Source: UBA1568 sp964488025 (GTDB lineage: Bacteria > Patescibacteriota > Minisyncoccia > Moranbacterales > UBA1568). From it: a stretch of 64,000 nucleotides of DNA. The DNA is taken from the NCBI GenBank assembly GCA_964488025.1, contig CAZATJ010000004.1:4113-68112 (forward strand), given 5' to 3'. The translations under genes and the position numbers were made by a program. Shown one piece after another: positions 34,324 to 42,317 of the stretch (position 1 is the first letter of the stretch; every line of letters begins with the position of its first letter). The notes below the pieces were generated by a model. That model was not told the origin of the DNA. It searched no databases and saw only the letters and a list, made by a program, of their open reading frames with translations.

Positions 34324-34436
34324 CCCCGCACCATTTCTGAGAAGAGCTTGAGTTAAAGATAAAACCGGAAGGCGTAGCCGCCTATCGGCTCGTACGGGCA
34401 ATATCAGGTATTATTGTGTAGAAATAGTGCTGGGGT
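34323..34436. repeat. MITE-like element A (114 bases)
   Basis: Termini ACCCCGCACCATTTCT (34323-34338) and AGAAATAGTGCTGGGGT (34420-34436) are inverted repeats with one mismatch and one extra base. The ends resemble those of element B at 56468-56609 (ACCCCGCACC...). In each element one end is preceded by TTGACCCC and the other by GTCAACCCC. The interior holds a GGCGTAGCCGCC hairpin. It starts at the last bases of rpsP and its right end supplies the -35 of the rplJL promoter. Confidence 0.65.
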
Positions 34437-34464
34437 TGACGGATGGAAGAGAAAGGAGTAGTCT
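34436..34464 (+). promoter_or_regulatory. Candidate promoter of rplJ-rplL
   Basis: TTGACG at 34436-34441 and TAGTCT at 34459-34464, spacer 17. The -35 overlaps the right end of element A. The predicted start near 34471 leaves a leader of about 190 bases. Confidence 0.5.
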
Positions 34465-34662
34465 CCCTATACAACTGAATATTCCGTAGACATGAGGCAT
34501 CCCTTATTCCATCACTAATACAGTGACGGTGGTAGGGGGGTAAGCTCCTCACGAGGACACATTCCCGATGACATTTGAAAAGATAGCATCAGGAGTCTGT
34601 TTGTAAGAATTCTCAAGTCTGCGGTTATGCCGCAGATTTTGTTTCATTAAAGGGTTAAAAGT
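34465..34662 (+). promoter_or_regulatory. rplJ leader: Leader of rplJ, possible L10-binding autoregulatory region
   Basis: About 190 bases of structured non-coding sequence precede rplJ, as in other bacteria where L10(L12)4 binds the leader of its own mRNA. A hairpin CTGCGGttatgCCGCAG followed by ATTTTG (34619-34640) lies 23 bases before the ATG and could act as an attenuator. Kink-turn bases of an L10 leader were not verified. Confidence 0.45.
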
Positions 34663-35187
34663 ATGCAACATACCAAACAGCAGAAGGAAGCTGTCGTGGC
34701 CGAAGTAACACGGAAAATCAAGGATTCTAAGGCACTCGTTTTTGCCAACTATAAGGGTGTGACCGTGAAGGATATTACCACTATCCGTAAAGAGTTGAGG
34801 AAGAGCGGATCAAGCTGGCAGGTGTTAAAGAAAACCCTTCTTAATATCGCTCTTAAGAACGCCGGGGTCGTCGTAGATGCGCGAGCTTTGGATGGTCAGG
34901 TCGGTGTCGCATTTTCTCATGACGAAGTCGCTGCCGCCAAGGTCATTGCTGATTTTCAGAAAGCGAACAAGGAAGTGACGATTACGATAGAGGGAGGGGC
35001 TCTTGGGAGCAAAGCTCTTTCGGCTGATGAGGTGAAGGCACTTTCCAAACTTCCGAGCCAGGACGAGCTTCGTGCCAGACTGGTGGGAACGCTCCAGGCT
35101 CCAATTTCCAGTTTTGTTCGAGTATTGGGTGGCAATCTCCGAGGCTTGGTACAGGTGTTGAAGGCGATAGAAGAAAAGAAGGTTTAA
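34663..35187 (+). CDS. rplJ: 50S ribosomal protein L10
   Basis: L10 of 174 residues. The rRNA-binding N-terminal domain includes ALVFANYKGVTVKDI (near residue 24) and LRKSGSSWQVLKKTLLNIAL (near 45). The C-terminal helix (about 150-174) binds L12 dimers. It is followed at 89 bases by rplL, the usual partner. Confidence 0.96.
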   Translation: MQHTKQQKEAVVAEVTRKIKDSKALVFANYKGVTVKDITTIRKELRKSGSSWQVLKKTLLNIALKNAGVVVDARALDGQVGVAFSHDEVAAAKVIADFQKANKEVTITIEGGALGSKALSADEVKALSKLPSQDELRARLVGTLQAPISSFVRVLGGNLRGLVQVLKAIEEKKV

Positions 35188-35276
35188 GGAGCAGAGGTAA
35201 ATGATGCGGGATCAGTGATAAGAGAAGCAATCCAAGAGTTATTTATTTAAAGTAATTAATAGTAAGTAATAATCCT

Positions 35277-35681
35277 ATGTCAGAAGAAAAGAAGGAAGCC
35301 GTGGTAGTGCCGGAGAAGTTTGCCAAGCTCGTGACCGAGATTGAGAAGATGAGCGTGCTCGATCTTTCCGAACTCGTGAAGGTGCTCGAAGACAAGTTTG
35401 GTGTGTCAGCTGCCGCCCCGATGATGATGGGTGCCGCCCCAGCTGCTGCTGCCGAAGCTGCCGAAGAAAAGACTGAGTTCGATGTCGAACTGACTGCTGC
35501 CGGTGCTCAGAAGATCAACGTCATCAAGGTCGTTCGCGAAGTGACGGGTCTTGGTTTGAAGGAAGCTAAGGATATGGTAGATGCCGCTCCAAAAGTTATC
35601 AAGGAGAAGATTGCCAAGACTGATGCCGACGCTATCCTCAAGAAATTGACCGAAGCCGGTGCGACTGCCGTTCTGAAATAA
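35277..35681 (+). CDS. rplL: 50S ribosomal protein L7/L12
   Basis: L12 of 134 residues. The N-terminal dimerisation domain (about 13-45, LVTEIEKMSVLDLSELVKVL), the Ala-rich hinge (about 50-65, with MMMGAAPAAA) and the C-terminal domain (about 67-134, KTEFDVELTAAGAQKINVIK) are all visible. The C-terminal domain recruits translational GTPases. A terminator follows the gene. Confidence 0.97.
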   Translation: MSEEKKEAVVVPEKFAKLVTEIEKMSVLDLSELVKVLEDKFGVSAAAPMMMGAAPAAAAEAAEEKTEFDVELTAAGAQKINVIKVVREVTGLGLKEAKDMVDAAPKVIKEKIAKTDADAILKKLTEAGATAVLK

Positions 35682-35708
35682 TTCGAACGTGTCTCTTTCG
35701 AAGGAGAG

Positions 35709-35742
35709 TCCCTGTCCGTAAGGGCAGGGATTTCTGTTTTTT
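35709..35742 (+). terminator. Terminator of the rplJL operon
   Basis: TCCCTG and CAGGGA with an inner CCGTAAGG loop, followed by TTTCTGTTTTTT. Confidence 0.85.
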
Positions 35743-35753
35743 GTGAAGTGTCG

Positions 35754-35759
35754 TATAAT
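35754..35759 (+). promoter_or_regulatory. -10 element for the DedA-family gene
   Basis: A perfect TATAAT 12 bases after the rplL terminator and 33 bases before the next ATG; no good -35 is seen. Confidence 0.45.
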
Positions 35760-35792
35760 GCGTGAAGGAGTAAATATTTTGAATGAATTCGT

Positions 35793-36431
35793 ATGGAATT
35801 TTTTGGCATTGATATGGTGGAGGCGATAAAAACCATCGGATATATAGGTCTTTTTTTTATTGTTTTTGCAGAGACAGGACTGTTTCTCGGATTTTTTTTC
35901 CCCGGAGACAGTCTGCTTTTTGTGGCGGGAGTGTTGGCGGCACAGGGATTTTTCTCCCTTCCCTTACTCCTCATCATCCTTTTTGTCGCCGCTTTCACCG
36001 GAAATATGGTGGGATATTGGTTTGGGGCTTATGTCGGACCGAAGATATTTTCACGTGAAGACTCCTTTCTTTTTCGCAAATCCCACATTCTGAAAGCTCA
36101 GGCGTTTTATGAGCGTTATGGCGGGAAAACTATCGTTATTGCCAGATTTATCCCCATTGTTCGAACTTTTGCTCCCATTGTTGCCGGTGTGGCGCGGATG
36201 CACTACGGAACCTTTGCCTTTTTCAATTTTATTGGAGCCCTTTTGTGGTCAACGGGACTGACGGTAGCCGCGTACTATTTGGGGAGCCTCATCGAAAATA
36301 TCGATCGCTACTTACTTCCTATAATTGTCTTTATTATCATCCTTTCTCTTTTGCCGGGAGTATTCGAATATTGGCGGGGTCGGAAAAGTAACCGGAGAAT
36401 GGGGAGGGAAAATTCTCTGGACAAAGTGTAG
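35793..36431 (+). CDS. DedA-family membrane protein
   Basis: A polytopic membrane protein of 212 residues. The DedA/SNARE-associated signature is visible: ETGLFLGFFFPGDSLLF near residue 27, then FYERYGGKTIVIARFIPIVRTFAPIVAGVARM near 107. Family members act in lipid-carrier flipping and membrane homeostasis. About five hydrophobic segments are present. It precedes the complex I-like operon by about 100 bases; co-transcription is possible. Confidence 0.9.
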   Translation: MEFFGIDMVEAIKTIGYIGLFFIVFAETGLFLGFFFPGDSLLFVAGVLAAQGFFSLPLLLIILFVAAFTGNMVGYWFGAYVGPKIFSREDSFLFRKSHILKAQAFYERYGGKTIVIARFIPIVRTFAPIVAGVARMHYGTFAFFNFIGALLWSTGLTVAAYYLGSLIENIDRYLLPIIVFIIILSLLPGVFEYWRGRKSNRRMGRENSLDKV

Positions 36432-36533
36432 GGAAAGGAGTACTGTAGTATGGTAAAAATGACAAGGGTTTCTTTTTGGTTTTGTATTCTGACCGTGTGA
36501 AATTTCAAAAATTGGTGATTTTGATGATTTTGT

Positions 36534-37070
36534 ATGTATCGACTGCTTCGAAAAATTATTACTACTCCGCAACTGGTCATTCTGGAAGAGGAGTTGCTCA
36601 ATCTTGATTCTGTGGCGTTGGGAAAAAAGCTTGATGCCGCCGTAAAGCGGGTTTTTTCCGGTTCCCTTGCTATTCGTGAAGTGGCAGCTGGATCAAGTAA
36701 TGCCGAAGAGCAGGAGCTGACAGCGCTTGGCAATGTTTATTATGATATTGAACGTTTTGGTATCCATTTTGTGGCATCGCCACGCCATGCGGATATACTT
36801 TTGGTGACTGGTCCGGTATCGCGTAATATGGCCGAGGGTTTGCGCCGTACTTATGAGGCAATGCCGACGCCGAAGTGGGTAGTCGCCGTCGGAGACGGAG
36901 CTATCGATGGTGGTATCTATCGTGATTCTTACGCCATACACAATAGCGTTGAGGAAATCATTCCGGTTGATTGGAAGATTCCCGGAGATCCGCCATCGCC
37001 AAAAGTTGTGCTGGCCTCCCTTCTTCGCATTTTTCAAGATATGGAGTCAGGAAATTTTATGAATCGATAG
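36534..37070 (+). CDS. NuoB/HyfI-like small subunit lacking all four [4Fe-4S] cysteines
   Basis: A protein of 178 residues clearly related to the small subunit of group 4 hydrogenases and complex I: YYDIERFGIHFVASPRHADI and LLVTGPVSRNMAEGLRRTYEA (about 69-108) are near textbook. In the family the proximal cluster is held by C-x-x-C, GDC and PGCPP. Here these positions are Ser55, Glu58, Gly122 (VGDGAIDGG) and Asp152 (IPGDPP). The protein has no cysteine at all, so it cannot carry the cluster. The fold-defining residues around them are kept, so it is not simply decayed. It is the first gene of a six-gene operon and overlaps none of its neighbours. Confidence 0.9.
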   Translation: MYRLLRKIITTPQLVILEEELLNLDSVALGKKLDAAVKRVFSGSLAIREVAAGSSNAEEQELTALGNVYYDIERFGIHFVASPRHADILLVTGPVSRNMAEGLRRTYEAMPTPKWVVAVGDGAIDGGIYRDSYAIHNSVEEIIPVDWKIPGDPPSPKVVLASLLRIFQDMESGNFMNR

Positions 37071-37073
37071 TCT

Positions 37074-39134
37074 ATGGATTTTCTTCTTTCATCATCCAGC
37101 ATTATTTCTCTCCTGGCTCTATTTTCTATCGGAGCCGTCGGTTCCCTCTTTCTGAGCCGCTTTCTTGATGATGAGGGGAGATGGGCTGGATACTTCGCTC
37201 ACGGAATGGCACTGGCAGGGTCGCTTCTGGCTTTGTTTATCGTGTCGGATGTGTTGCTCTCCGGTCAGGGCATCACATTTGTTCTTCCGAGCATAGTACC
37301 CGACATGTTTAGTTTTAATTTCCGTCTCGATGGTCTCGCGGCTTTTTTTCTTGGCATCATAGCCATTGTTGCCAGTGCCGCTTCCTTATATGGGTTTTCC
37401 TATCAGAAACATTTTTATGGGAAATACGATCTTGGAATGTTCGGATTTTTTTACAATGTTTTCGTGGCAAGCGTCATGTTGGTGACGCTTGCCAATCAGG
37501 CACTTTTTTTTCTTCTGGTTTGGGAAGGGATGTCGCTTGCTTCGTATTTTCTTATCATTTTCGAATATCGCAAGAAAGAAAATATTCAGGCTGGATTCCT
37601 TTATTTTCTGATGACTCATTTCGGGACATTGCTTATCATGCTGGCATTTTTCTTGGCCTATCAGGCTACGGGGTCGTTTGATTTCGATGTGTGGCGTGCC
37701 TCTGCCGGGACTATCGCGCCGAATATACACATGTTCATTCTTTCTTTTGCGCTTCTTGGTTTCGGTATCAAGGCGGGGGTAATTCCGCTTCATATTTGGC
37801 TTCCAGGAGCTCATTCAGCCGCTCCGACGCACGTTTCTGCGCTTCTTTCCGGCGTTATGATTAAAACAGCCATCCTCATGTTTATCCGTTTCTTTTTCGA
37901 TTTTTTTCCCGGGGCACCCCTTGAATGGGGGCTCATATTTCTGGTACTCGGCGGCGTGTCGTCGCTCCTGGGGGTGTTGTATGCGCTTTCAGAGCATGAT
38001 ATCAAGCGGCTTTTGGCTTACCATAGTATTGAAAATATCGGCATCATTCTTTTGGGCATCGGCGCCGGGATTACCTTTTTTGCTCTTGGTTTGGAAACAT
38101 TTGCTCTTTTCGCTTTGGCAGCGGCACTCTATCATACGATGAATCACGCCATTTTTAAGGCGCTGCTCTTTTTAGGAGCCGGTTCGGTGGTGGCCGCTAC
38201 CGGGACTCGGGATATGGAAAAATACGGAGGGTTGATCCGTTTCATGCCGTTTACCGCTTTCTTTTTTCTGATTGGATCACTCGCCATTTCCGCCTTCCCC
38301 CCCTTTAACGGTTTCGCAAGCGAATGGCTTACTTTTCAGACGCTGTTCGTGGGTATCGGCTCTGCGAGTGTTCTCATAAAAACCGTTTTTATTTTCGCTA
38401 CCGGAAGTCTTGTTTTCACCGGAGGGTTAGCCGCCGCTTGTTTTGTAAAGGCTTTTGGGGCGACTTTTCTTGCCCGTTCACGGAGCACGGAGCCACGGGT
38501 TATTCATGAAAGCGGCTTCTCCACGCTTCTTGCTCTGGGAGTACTGGCATTTTTAACACTGGTGTTGGGAATTTTTTCCACCGGAGTGATTGCCGCCTTG
38601 GTCGGTATCGTGGCAAGCATCGGTCTCACGCATCCGCTCACTCTCGAGTTTCCTTTTTCCGAGTTCATTGCCGCTCGTGAACAGTTTGCTCATGTCTTGT
38701 CGCTCGATATGGTGGCAACGCTTCTCCTCCTGGTTTTCGTTTTTGTCGGTGGTATTGTTTTCTGGACGACGCGTTCCCGTAAGGTGGTTCTGAGCCGGAC
38801 TTGGGATTGTGGTACACCTCCGACGGTCCGTACGGAGATAACGACCGCTGGTTTTTCTCGATCACTCGTCACTATTTTTCGTGGTATCTTGCGTCCAACG
38901 AGACAAACAGAAGTCGAATATCATGATGAAAATATGCGCTACTTCATAAAATCTCAGGAAATTCGCACCGCTCTTGATGACCCCTACCAGAAAATGTTTT
39001 ATCGCCCTCTGAATACGGTGCTCCATTTTCTCGCCTCCAAAGCCCGTCATGTTCATGGGGGAAATATCAATCTGTATATTTTGTACATATTCATCACGCT
39101 TATCATCCTTTTATTTTGGACAACGCGCTCCTAA
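37074..39134 (+). CDS. HyfB/NuoL-type ion-pump membrane subunit
   Basis: An antiporter-like subunit of 686 residues with about 15 membrane segments. The ion-path residues of the family are retained: Glu in LVWEGMSLASYFL (near residue 146), Lys in GFGIKAGVIPLHIWLPGAHS (near 228), and HDIKRLLAYHSIENIGI (near 308). THVSALLSGVMIKTAIL follows the usual pattern. It is longer than HyfF-type subunits and has a C-terminal extension with a charged loop and a last membrane helix. It begins 3 bases after the small subunit gene. It probably moves H+ or Na+. Confidence 0.93.
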   Translation: MDFLLSSSSIISLLALFSIGAVGSLFLSRFLDDEGRWAGYFAHGMALAGSLLALFIVSDVLLSGQGITFVLPSIVPDMFSFNFRLDGLAAFFLGIIAIVASAASLYGFSYQKHFYGKYDLGMFGFFYNVFVASVMLVTLANQALFFLLVWEGMSLASYFLIIFEYRKKENIQAGFLYFLMTHFGTLLIMLAFFLAYQATGSFDFDVWRASAGTIAPNIHMFILSFALLGFGIKAGVIPLHIWLPGAHSAAPTHVSALLSGVMIKTAILMFIRFFFDFFPGAPLEWGLIFLVLGGVSSLLGVLYALSEHDIKRLLAYHSIENIGIILLGIGAGITFFALGLETFALFALAAALYHTMNHAIFKALLFLGAGSVVAATGTRDMEKYGGLIRFMPFTAFFFLIGSLAISAFPPFNGFASEWLTFQTLFVGIGSASVLIKTVFIFATGSLVFTGGLAAACFVKAFGATFLARSRSTEPRVIHESGFSTLLALGVLAFLTLVLGIFSTGVIAALVGIVASIGLTHPLTLEFPFSEFIAAREQFAHVLSLDMVATLLLLVFVFVGGIVFWTTRSRKVVLSRTWDCGTPPTVRTEITTAGFSRSLVTIFRGILRPTRQTEVEYHDENMRYFIKSQEIRTALDDPYQKMFYRPLNTVLHFLASKARHVHGGNINLYILYIFITLIILLFWTTRS

Positions 39135-39143
39135 TGCCTCCTT

Positions 39144-40109
39144 ATGGAAATCCTTATCTTTTTCGGACAATTCATTACGATTCCGCTTCTGGCACCGCTT
39201 ACGGCCGGCATCATTCGCAAGTGCAAGGCACGGATGCAGAACCGTATGGGTGCTTCCGTGTTTCAACCATATCGGGATCTGTGGAAACTGTTTCATAAGG
39301 ACGAAGTGATATCGGAGGACGCTTCCTTTATTTTCCGCTTCACCCCCTTTCTTATTTTTTCCGTGACACTGCTTATCGGGGCGAGTGTTCCTCTTATCAC
39401 CACCGTAGCGCCCTCACTGTTCGGAGAATCTTCTTTTGCTCTTTCTTTCTTTCCGGGAGGGGATTTCATTATCATTCTTTACCTTTTCGCTCTGACGGCT
39501 TTTTTCTTGGCTCTGGCTGGCATGGATACGGGAAGCGGTTTCGGTGGTTTCGGATCCAGTCGGGAAATGACTCTGACGGCGCTTGCCGAAGGAGGTCTCT
39601 TCTTTTCTCTTCTGGTCGCTTCGGTTATTGCTGATACGGGAAACGTTATGACAATGGTCGAAAGTCTGCAAACAGCGCCCTTTCAGGCTTACATTCCGTT
39701 GATGGTAGCTTTTCTCGCTTTCTTCATCGCGCTCCTTGCTGAAAATGCCCGTTTTCCGATTGATAATCCTGCGACTCATCTGGAGCTTACCATGATTCAT
39801 GAGGCTATGATTCTTGAGTATTCCGGGAAACGTTTGGCACTTATCGAATGGGCGAGTTGGAGCAAGCTCCTTATCTTCATCGCGCTCGGCGCTAATATCT
39901 TTTTCCCTTGGGGGGTGGCAACGACTATTCTTCCTGAAGCGGTTCTTGTTTCGATAGTTTGGTTTGCCGGAAAAGCACTCTGCTTTCTTTTCGCCATTGC
40001 GTTCATCGAATCGACGATGGCAAAATTCCGCATCTTTCGGGTTCCGGACCTGCTTTTCACCTCATTCGTTCTTTCTGTTATCGCGCTGGCGGTGACCATT
40101 ACCTTCTAA
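39144..40109 (+). CDS. HyfC/NuoH-type membrane subunit
   Basis: A protein of 321 residues with about eight membrane segments, homologous to NuoH, HycD and HyfC, which joins the peripheral arm to the membrane arm. The N-terminal RMQNRMGASVFQPYRDLWKL and the acidic block ENARFPIDNPATHLELTMIH (near 192-211), followed by EAMILEYSGKRLALIEWA, are diagnostic. The glutamates that start the ion path are present. It lies 9 bases after the HyfB-like gene. Confidence 0.93.
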   Translation: MEILIFFGQFITIPLLAPLTAGIIRKCKARMQNRMGASVFQPYRDLWKLFHKDEVISEDASFIFRFTPFLIFSVTLLIGASVPLITTVAPSLFGESSFALSFFPGGDFIIILYLFALTAFFLALAGMDTGSGFGGFGSSREMTLTALAEGGLFFSLLVASVIADTGNVMTMVESLQTAPFQAYIPLMVAFLAFFIALLAENARFPIDNPATHLELTMIHEAMILEYSGKRLALIEWASWSKLLIFIALGANIFFPWGVATTILPEAVLVSIVWFAGKALCFLFAIAFIESTMAKFRIFRVPDLLFTSFVLSVIALAVTITF

Positions 40110-40119
40110 TACGAGTGCT

Positions 40120-40779
40120 ATGTTGGAATATTCCCGTGAAATCTATTACTCCCTCGACCTTATCGCTTTTCTCGCGACTATCGCTTTGCATTTGGTAAAA
40201 ACCAATCGGAACCTGATTCGTTTATATTTCATGCAGTCATTGGTCGTAGCACTTTTCCTTTTTTGGATTGGCGTGGCGGAAGGGGAACAAAGTCTCATGA
40301 TTATCGCTCTCTTCACGTTGTGTATCAAAGTTGTTTTGGCGCCTATTTTCTTTTCCCGGCTGATTCATCGTTATGGTACCCGCTTCACCATCAATAACTA
40401 TCTTTCGACACCGCTGACACTGATAGTTTTGATGTTTTTGGTTCTCTTTTCCTATTCGCATATTTTCTTGCCACTGGGCATTCTCGTGCCGCAGGCGCTT
40501 GGTCTCCTGCCCCTCAATCTGGCGATTATTCTCATTTCTATTTTTCTTCTCATTAACCGTCGTGGAGCATTTTCACAGATGATTGGAGTACTTTCTCTGG
40601 AAAACAGTATTCTTCTTTTGGCTTCCTTTATCGGGATTAGGCAATCGGTTGCCATAGAGATGGGAATTATTTTCGATATCGTCATCTGGATGATTATCGC
40701 TCAGGTATTCATCTCGATGATTTATAAGCAATTTGGCTCGCTGAATGTCACTAAAATGAAGCGTCTCACCGAAGAGTAG
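40120..40779 (+). CDS. HyfE-like membrane subunit
   Basis: A protein of 219 residues with about seven membrane segments, matching HyfE in size, position between HyfC and HyfF, and segments such as LIHRYGTRFTINNYLSTPL and VLSLENSILLLASF. HyfE combines features of the NuoJ- and NuoK-type subunits. Conserved residues are few, so the call leans on operon order. Confidence 0.82.
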   Translation: MLEYSREIYYSLDLIAFLATIALHLVKTNRNLIRLYFMQSLVVALFLFWIGVAEGEQSLMIIALFTLCIKVVLAPIFFSRLIHRYGTRFTINNYLSTPLTLIVLMFLVLFSYSHIFLPLGILVPQALGLLPLNLAIILISIFLLINRRGAFSQMIGVLSLENSILLLASFIGIRQSVAIEMGIIFDIVIWMIIAQVFISMIYKQFGSLNVTKMKRLTEE

Positions 40780-40853
40780 TCCACCAAGCTTTTGGCTCAG
40801 CCCCGCGTATGAAGGCAGACCAAGATTGATTCTCGTCCGTAAATATATCTACT

Positions 40854-42308
40854 ATGTTGCTCACCTTTCTTATTTCGTTGCCGCTTCTCACCGCCCTTTT
40901 TATTCTTCTTCTTCAGGCAAAGCATATCCGCCTGATTGAGAGAGTGGTGATTCTTTCAAGCCTCATCGAGTTTGGCTTCGTATTGACACTTATCCCATCT
41001 GTCATAAAATTCGGCTCTGTTGAAGCTTCCCGAATCTTCTCTCTTGATCCCTTAGGGGCATTTATCTCACTCATTATCGCGCTGATCGGTTTCTTCGCCA
41101 GTCTGTATTCGATTGGTTATCTGCGAGCTGAGGTGGAAAAAAGTATCATCGGGCCGAATCGGGTCCGTCAGTATTTCCTGTCGCTCAAACTTTTCTTTTT
41201 CGCGATGTTTTTGGCCGTAGCGACTATGAGTCCGATTGTCATGTGGATTACCATCGAGGCGACGACGCTTTCGACTGCTTTTCTTATTAGTTTCTACAAT
41301 AAGCAGTCGGCAATCGAGGCAGCCTGGAAATACCTCATCATCAACTCTCTCGGACTTCTTCTGAGTCTTTTGGGAACCATCCTGTTTCTTGCTTTGCCGG
41401 AAGCGCGCGAAGGATTATCGACATGGCAGGCGCTCGCGGAGAATGCCTCTTCGATGCAGCCGCTTATTGTGAAACTCGCCTTTATTTTCATTTTAGTTGG
41501 TTATGGTACCAAGGTCGGCCTGGTTCCATTTCATACCTGGAAACCCGATACTTATTCCAAGGCACCGACGCCGATTGCCGCGCTCCTTTCAAGTGTTCTC
41601 TTGAACGTGGCCTTTTTAGCTATTCTGCGCTTCAAGGGGTTGACCGATGCGGTTCTCGGTTCGGGCTTCACCGGTGAACTGCTTATATTTTTTGGAACGC
41701 TGTCGATTGCGTTTGCAGCTCTCTTGATGTTTGTGCAGAAGAATTACAAACGTTTACTCGCCTACTCGAGCATCGAACACGCCGGACTTCTGGCTCTCGG
41801 TTTCGGCTTCGGTGGTCTGGGGATTTTCGCGGCCCTTCTTCATATGCTGTATCACGCTCTTGGTAAGGCGCTGATCTTTTTTGTGGCAGGAAACATATTT
41901 CTTAAGTACAGTTCGACCAAGATAACGCATGTTACCGGCATGATGTCGGTACTTCCCCTGACGGCCCCGGTATTTCTTGCAGCATTTCTTGCGGTGCTCG
42001 GCTTCCCTCCCTTTGGGTTATTTCTTACGGAGTTTTTTCTTTTGTCATCCGGCATGAAAGAATATCCTTACGTTGTCGCATTCGTTCTCCTTATGCTTGC
42101 CGTTATCTTTTTCGGTTTTCTGAAACATCTGGTGAAAATGCTTTTCGGTACCGCGCCGGAAGGGATAGGGCGCGGCGAAGCGAATCGGTTTACTCAGGCG
42201 CCTCTTGTGGCGCTTCTTGGCCTGCTCGTTGTTTTCAGTTGGTATCTTCCTGAAACATTGATGACACTGATACAGCTTTCTGTTGATAGCCTTTCTCTTT
42301 ATCCTTAG
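40854..42308 (+). CDS. HyfF/NuoN-type ion-pump membrane subunit
   Basis: Antiporter-like subunit of 484 residues with about 14 membrane segments. Glu in MWITIEATTLSTAFLI (near 134), Lys in VGYGTKVGLVPFHTWKPDTY (near 223), and NYKRLLAYSSIEHAGLLALG (near 296) retain the charged ion-path residues. APTPIAALLSSVLLNVA follows. It is a second pump module beside the HyfB-like protein. The gap to the HyfE-like gene is 74 bases, the largest within the operon. Confidence 0.93.
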   Translation: MLLTFLISLPLLTALFILLLQAKHIRLIERVVILSSLIEFGFVLTLIPSVIKFGSVEASRIFSLDPLGAFISLIIALIGFFASLYSIGYLRAEVEKSIIGPNRVRQYFLSLKLFFFAMFLAVATMSPIVMWITIEATTLSTAFLISFYNKQSAIEAAWKYLIINSLGLLLSLLGTILFLALPEAREGLSTWQALAENASSMQPLIVKLAFIFILVGYGTKVGLVPFHTWKPDTYSKAPTPIAALLSSVLLNVAFLAILRFKGLTDAVLGSGFTGELLIFFGTLSIAFAALLMFVQKNYKRLLAYSSIEHAGLLALGFGFGGLGIFAALLHMLYHALGKALIFFVAGNIFLKYSSTKITHVTGMMSVLPLTAPVFLAAFLAVLGFPPFGLFLTEFFLLSSGMKEYPYVVAFVLLMLAVIFFGFLKHLVKMLFGTAPEGIGRGEANRFTQAPLVALLGLLVVFSWYLPETLMTLIQLSVDSLSLYP

Positions 42309-42317
42309 TTTTTTTCT

